Under the pieces are notes generated by a model, which was not told where the DNA came from, did no database searches, and worked only from the letters and a program-made list of their open reading frames with translations. The translations under genes and the position numbers were made by a program. From Spirochaetota bacterium (lineage in GTDB: Bacteria > Spirochaetota > Spirochaetia > SZUA-6): a DNA stretch of 32,579 nucleotides. Location: contig JAADHF010000135.1 of assembly GCA_013151965.1 (NCBI GenBank), forward strand, positions 1-32,579. Reading direction: 5' to 3'. This document shows positions 29,828-32,579 of this stretch, piece by piece (positions within the stretch are counted from its first letter, which is position 1; every line of letters begins with the position of its first letter).

Positions 29828-31052
29828 ATAAGCCCTCCTTCCTGTCCCCTTTCAGGAAGAACTCGTACCTGGAAGCATGAGATGCATGGCAGCTCGTACA
29901 GGTCATTGCCTTTCCGGTTTTCGGATTTACAGCCTCCGCACCAATAGGATGCGAATGCTTGCCTGCCCGGGGATGACATCCGGTGCAGAGAGAAACTACA
30001 TCTTTGGAAACCAGGAGATCCTCTGTGTTCGAAGAATGCGGATTATGACATTTCGTGCATTCCACCTTACTGAGTGCAGTATGAACATACATACCCTCTC
30101 CGTTTATGGTCTTTTTCATATCCTTATGGCAGGAAAAGCAGAGTTTCTTCTCCGGTTCTATTATAAAATCTTTATAGTCGGATGCATGAGGCGAATGGCA
30201 TTTTATACATTCTCTTTTTTTTACCGGATTGTGAACTACTTTCTTCGAGTCGAAATTATCAATTTTATCCTGATGACAGCCATAGCAGAGATCACCTGCC
30301 GGTTTGACCAATTTTAACGGATCGGAATTCCCGGGACCTGCGTGGCAGCTGCTGCACATCATCTCCCTCATCGGAAAGTGAGAATACTTCTTAATCAGTT
30401 TAGGGGAATCCGATGCATGGGGATCGTGGCACATAGTACACCCTCCCTGGCCGACCGGATATCCCAGGTGAGCTTTCTTAAAACTTTTCTGTTCTTTATC
30501 ATGGCAGGTAAAACATACTTTCTCCTGTGCCTGGACAAGTTGATACTCATAACCCGAGGCATGAGGACTGTGACAGGTAGTGCATTCGCCGGCGGCAGCC
30601 GGAGGATGGGCATCCTTAAGCTTTTCGATAGAATTCTTTAATGCGGAATGGCAGCTGAAACATATCCTGTCTTCCGGCTTTTTAAGCTGATAAGGAAAAT
30701 TCGAGGCATGGGGATCATGGCATTTTGTGCATTCCCCCTTTTTTAAAGCGGTATGCACATAAGGCATATGGGTCTCTGCTTTTACATCTTCATGGCAGGT
30801 AAAGCAAAGTTCCCCTCCCTTTTTTATAAGCATATATTTGTACTTTCCTGCATGCGGGCTGTGGCATGATGTGCAGTTCCCGATTTTAACTGGAAAATGA
30901 ACATCTTTATCATCGGCAACCTCCAGCTTTTTATCCTTATGGCAGGTAAAGCACAATTTAGACCCTTCTTCCTTAAGCTTTACATCCGTAAAACTCCTGG
31001 CAAGAACTACTAAAAAAAAGACTGTCAAAACCAAATTAATTTTTTTCGTCAT
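29805..31052 (-). CDS. Multihaem c-type cytochrome with 16 CXXCH motifs
   Basis: This 415-residue protein has an N-terminal hydrophobic signal (about 5-20) and 16 CXXCH haem-attachment motifs. Most occur as doublets in a repeat of about 40 residues: Leu-Cys-Phe-x-Cys-His, a spacer, His-x-Pro, then Gly-Glu-Cys-Thr-x-Cys-His-x-Pro-His-Ala-Ser (the doubled CXXCH family). Extra histidines between the motifs can serve as distal ligands, allowing bis-histidine haems. It would be exported by Sec and matured by a cytochrome c system not seen here. Residues 157-260 align without a gap to the neighbouring cytochrome. The function is inferred to be electron transfer across the periplasm or outside the cell. 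It lies 18 bases after the larger cytochrome and overlaps the NHL gene. Confidence 0.92.
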   Translation of the reverse strand: MTKKINLVLTVFFLVVLARSFTDVKLKEEGSKLCFTCHKDKKLEVADDKDVHFPVKIGNCTSCHSPHAGKYKYMLIKKGGELCFTCHEDVKAETHMPYVHTALKKGECTKCHDPHASNFPYQLKKPEDRICFSCHSALKNSIEKLKDAHPPAAAGECTTCHSPHASGYEYQLVQAQEKVCFTCHDKEQKSFKKAHLGYPVGQGGCTMCHDPHASDSPKLIKKYSHFPMREMMCSSCHAGPGNSDPLKLVKPAGDLCYGCHQDKIDNFDSKKVVHNPVKKRECIKCHSPHASDYKDFIIEPEKKLCFSCHKDMKKTINGEGMYVHTALSKVECTKCHNPHSSNTEDLLVSKDVVSLCTGCHPRAGKHSHPIGAEAVNPKTGKAMTCTSCHASHASRYEFFLKGDRKEGLCVQCHKL

Positions 31053-31070
31053 TTCTCTTATCCTATTCCT

Positions 31071-32579
31071 CTACGTTTTGTGGCATGAGTCACATTTTTT
31101 CTCTTTAAAAGGCAGGTGTTCCACTTTGCGGGTCAGACTCCGGTCTTTGGAACCGTGGGGGTTATGACACTCCAGGCAGTTGCTGCCCAGGACCTCTATC
31201 CCATCATGTTTTGCCGTTAAAATCTTACTCTTTACTCCATGGCAGAGCGAACATACCTCCGCTCCCTTAGCTACCAGCAGGTTATTATTATCCGAGAAGT
31301 GAGGATTATGGCAGGATAGGCACTCTCCGTTCCTCACCGGATAATGAACTACACCTGTCTTAAGTTTTTCTTCCAGGTCCTTGTGGCATCCCAGACACAG
31401 CTTCTTTAAGGGTTTAACGAGCAGCATTTTGTTTTTACCAGCGTGGGGAGAATGACAGGAAGTGCATTCCCCTTTTATAACCGGCTGATGCCCGCTGGTT
31501 TTTTCACGGGCTTTTTTCTGAATATCACCGTGACATGACACACAAAGCTTTTTAACAGGAGCGATTAATTGATCTTTAACATTGCTGCTGTGGGGCTTAT
31601 GGCAATTTAAGCATTTTCCTGCTTCCACAGGTGCATGGACAAATTCGCCTTTATATTTATCTTTAAAGTTATGACAGCTGAAGCATAATTTGTCTTTGCT
31701 CAGCCGCAGCTGTTTGCTATAATCGCTTTCATGAGGGTCATGGCATTTTAAACATTCCCCTTTCCGGACAGCAGTATGTATGGAACTTCCTTTGAAAGGC
31801 GTATGGCAGCTGTAGCATAACGGTACTGTCTTTTTAAGCAGCAGATCGGGGTTTTTCGAAGCATGAGGGCTGTGACAGACAGTACAGTCCATATATGCAA
31901 CGGGGAGATGGATAAACTTCTTTTTAAATTTATCATGGCAGCTGTAACAGAGGCTGTTGCCCGGTTTTAAAAGCTGATACTTATTATTACTCGAATGAGG
32001 GCTGTGGCAGGAGGTGCAGTCTCCGGATTTGACAGGAGCATGAATACTTTCCTCTTTAAATTTATTTTTCAGACTGCTGTGGCAGCTGTAACATAGTTTT
32101 TTGTCACTTGTTATCAGCTGGTACTTGTTGTTACTCGTATGAGGATCATGACAGGAAGTACACCCCTTCTTGAGCGGTGAATGGACATATTTGACATTCT
32201 TTTCCAGGTTTTTATGGCAGCCGTAACACAGTTCATTGCCTGCCGTTTTTAACTTCAGAGGATCGGCCGATTTCGGATCATCGTGACATATATTGCAGCT
32301 TCCGGAACCGAAAGGAGGATGCACATGCTCCTTCAGTAATTTCTCATTGGAAGAGGAGTGCGGAGCGTGGCACCGGTTACAGTCGGAACCAGCCACAGGA
32401 TAACCCGAATGTTTCTCTTTAAACGATACATCTTTTAGATCATGGCAGGTGGAACAGAGTAATTCCTTTTTCTCTACAAGTATGTCTTTATTGTCCGAGG
32501 AATGAGGGTCGTGGCAGGTCAGACAGCCGCCTGATAAGGCTTCGTGGACCTTCTTCTTCCGGAAGCCTTTTTTTGCATG
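31071..32579 (-). CDS. Large multihaem c-type cytochrome, at least 21 CXXCH motifs (5' truncated by window edge)
   Basis: The frame is open from the right edge to the TAG at 31071-31073, giving 502 visible residues. The internal GTG at 32394-32396 is not the start, because two CXXCH motifs and conserved sequence lie upstream in frame. There are 21 complete CXXCH motifs, and the first visible residue is a histidine spaced like the end of another. The repeat pattern is the same as in the downstream cytochrome: Leu-Cys-Tyr-Ser-Cys-His, about 15-20 residues with a His-x-Pro, then Cys-Thr-Ser-Cys-His-Ser-Pro-His-Ser-Ser. Visible residues 19-122 match residues 157-260 of the other cytochrome at a constant offset of 138. 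If the two are colinear, about 138 residues and several haems are missing beyond the edge. Export and electron-transfer function are inferred. Confidence 0.92.
   Translation of the reverse strand, partial: HAKKGFRKKKVHEALSGGCLTCHDPHSSDNKDILVEKKELLCSTCHDLKDVSFKEKHSGYPVAGSDCNRCHAPHSSSNEKLLKEHVHPPFGSGSCNICHDDPKSADPLKLKTAGNELCYGCHKNLEKNVKYVHSPLKKGCTSCHDPHTSNNKYQLITSDKKLCYSCHSSLKNKFKEESIHAPVKSGDCTSCHSPHSSNNKYQLLKPGNSLCYSCHDKFKKKFIHLPVAYMDCTVCHSPHASKNPDLLLKKTVPLCYSCHTPFKGSSIHTAVRKGECLKCHDPHESDYSKQLRLSKDKLCFSCHNFKDKYKGEFVHAPVEAGKCLNCHKPHSSNVKDQLIAPVKKLCVSCHGDIQKKAREKTSGHQPVIKGECTSCHSPHAGKNKMLLVKPLKKLCLGCHKDLEEKLKTGVVHYPVRNGECLSCHNPHFSDNNNLLVAKGAEVCSLCHGVKSKILTAKHDGIEVLGSNCLECHNPHGSKDRSLTRKVEHLPFKEKKCDSCHKT

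Noticed and set aside
29877..30641. Plus-strand frames (29877-30317, 30342-30641) opposite the cytochrome gene
   Set aside because: Antisense shadows of the haem-motif repeats; the sense strand carries 16 CXXCH motifs.
32394..32396. GTG as the start of the larger cytochrome
   Set aside because: The same frame stays open to the window edge and contains two more CXXCH motifs and sequence homologous to the smaller cytochrome.
29805..32579. Regularly spaced repeats of about 40 codons, considered as a CRISPR or satellite array
   Set aside because: The periodicity is at protein level (CXXCH doublets) and the DNA copies diverge, so it is a coding repeat.

Overview
The window looks like a chromosomal piece from a free-living, Gram-negative-type anaerobe, most likely an uncultivated member of the Spirochaetota. 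This placement is an inference. It rests on outer-membrane and periplasmic proteins (a beta-barrel, a LolA-like protein, an RND lipid-type exporter), a BMP/PnrA-type nucleoside importer whose binding protein has a spirochaete-like Gly-Gly-Lys-Lys-Glu start after its signal peptide, a LemA/TPM cluster, and moderate GC. The large multihaem cytochromes at the right end are unusual for that phylum, so other subsurface lineages remain possible. No rRNA, tRNA or CRISPR array was seen.

Left edge (1-1630): a gene graveyard. It holds the tail of an unknown gene, a 179-bp TA-flanked inverted-repeat element that looks like a MITE, and two broken remnants of DUF4143/AAA_14 ATPases. 1630-4550 (minus strand) is a LemA - TPM - TPM - class II aldolase operon. 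4551-5225 holds the decayed end of a molybdenum hydroxylase gene (xanthine dehydrogenase type) and the promoter/operator region for the next operon. 5226-11205 (plus) is a tightly coupled operon: a membrane protein split by a probable one-base frameshift, a winged-helix regulator, a 977-residue RND/MMPL transporter, a LolA-like periplasmic protein and an outer-membrane barrel. Together they read as an envelope-spanning lipid or lipoprotein trafficking machine.

11250-19561 carries a PfkB sugar kinase (minus), an MFS exporter, and a complete nucleoside-type ABC importer (binding protein, double ATPase, two permeases) ending in a zinc-dependent MDR dehydrogenase. 19678-21417 (minus) is a secreted metallophosphoesterase with an N-terminal carbohydrate-binding-like domain. 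21699-28848 (plus) is a sugar locus that looks richer in GC: LacI regulator, GH4 glycosidase, two MalF/MalG-type permeases, solute-binding protein, and a cytoplasmic cysteine-type sulfatase. The set suggests import of a sulfated glycoside followed by intracellular desulfation and hydrolysis. No ATPase subunit for this importer is in the window.

28901-32579 (minus) encodes two tandem multihaem c-type cytochromes (at least 21 haem motifs in the one cut by the right edge, 16 in the other) and a translationally coupled NHL-repeat beta-propeller. The cytochromes are paralogues: 104 consecutive residues align without a gap. This cluster, probably a long-range electron-transfer system outside the inner membrane, is the most interesting part of the window.
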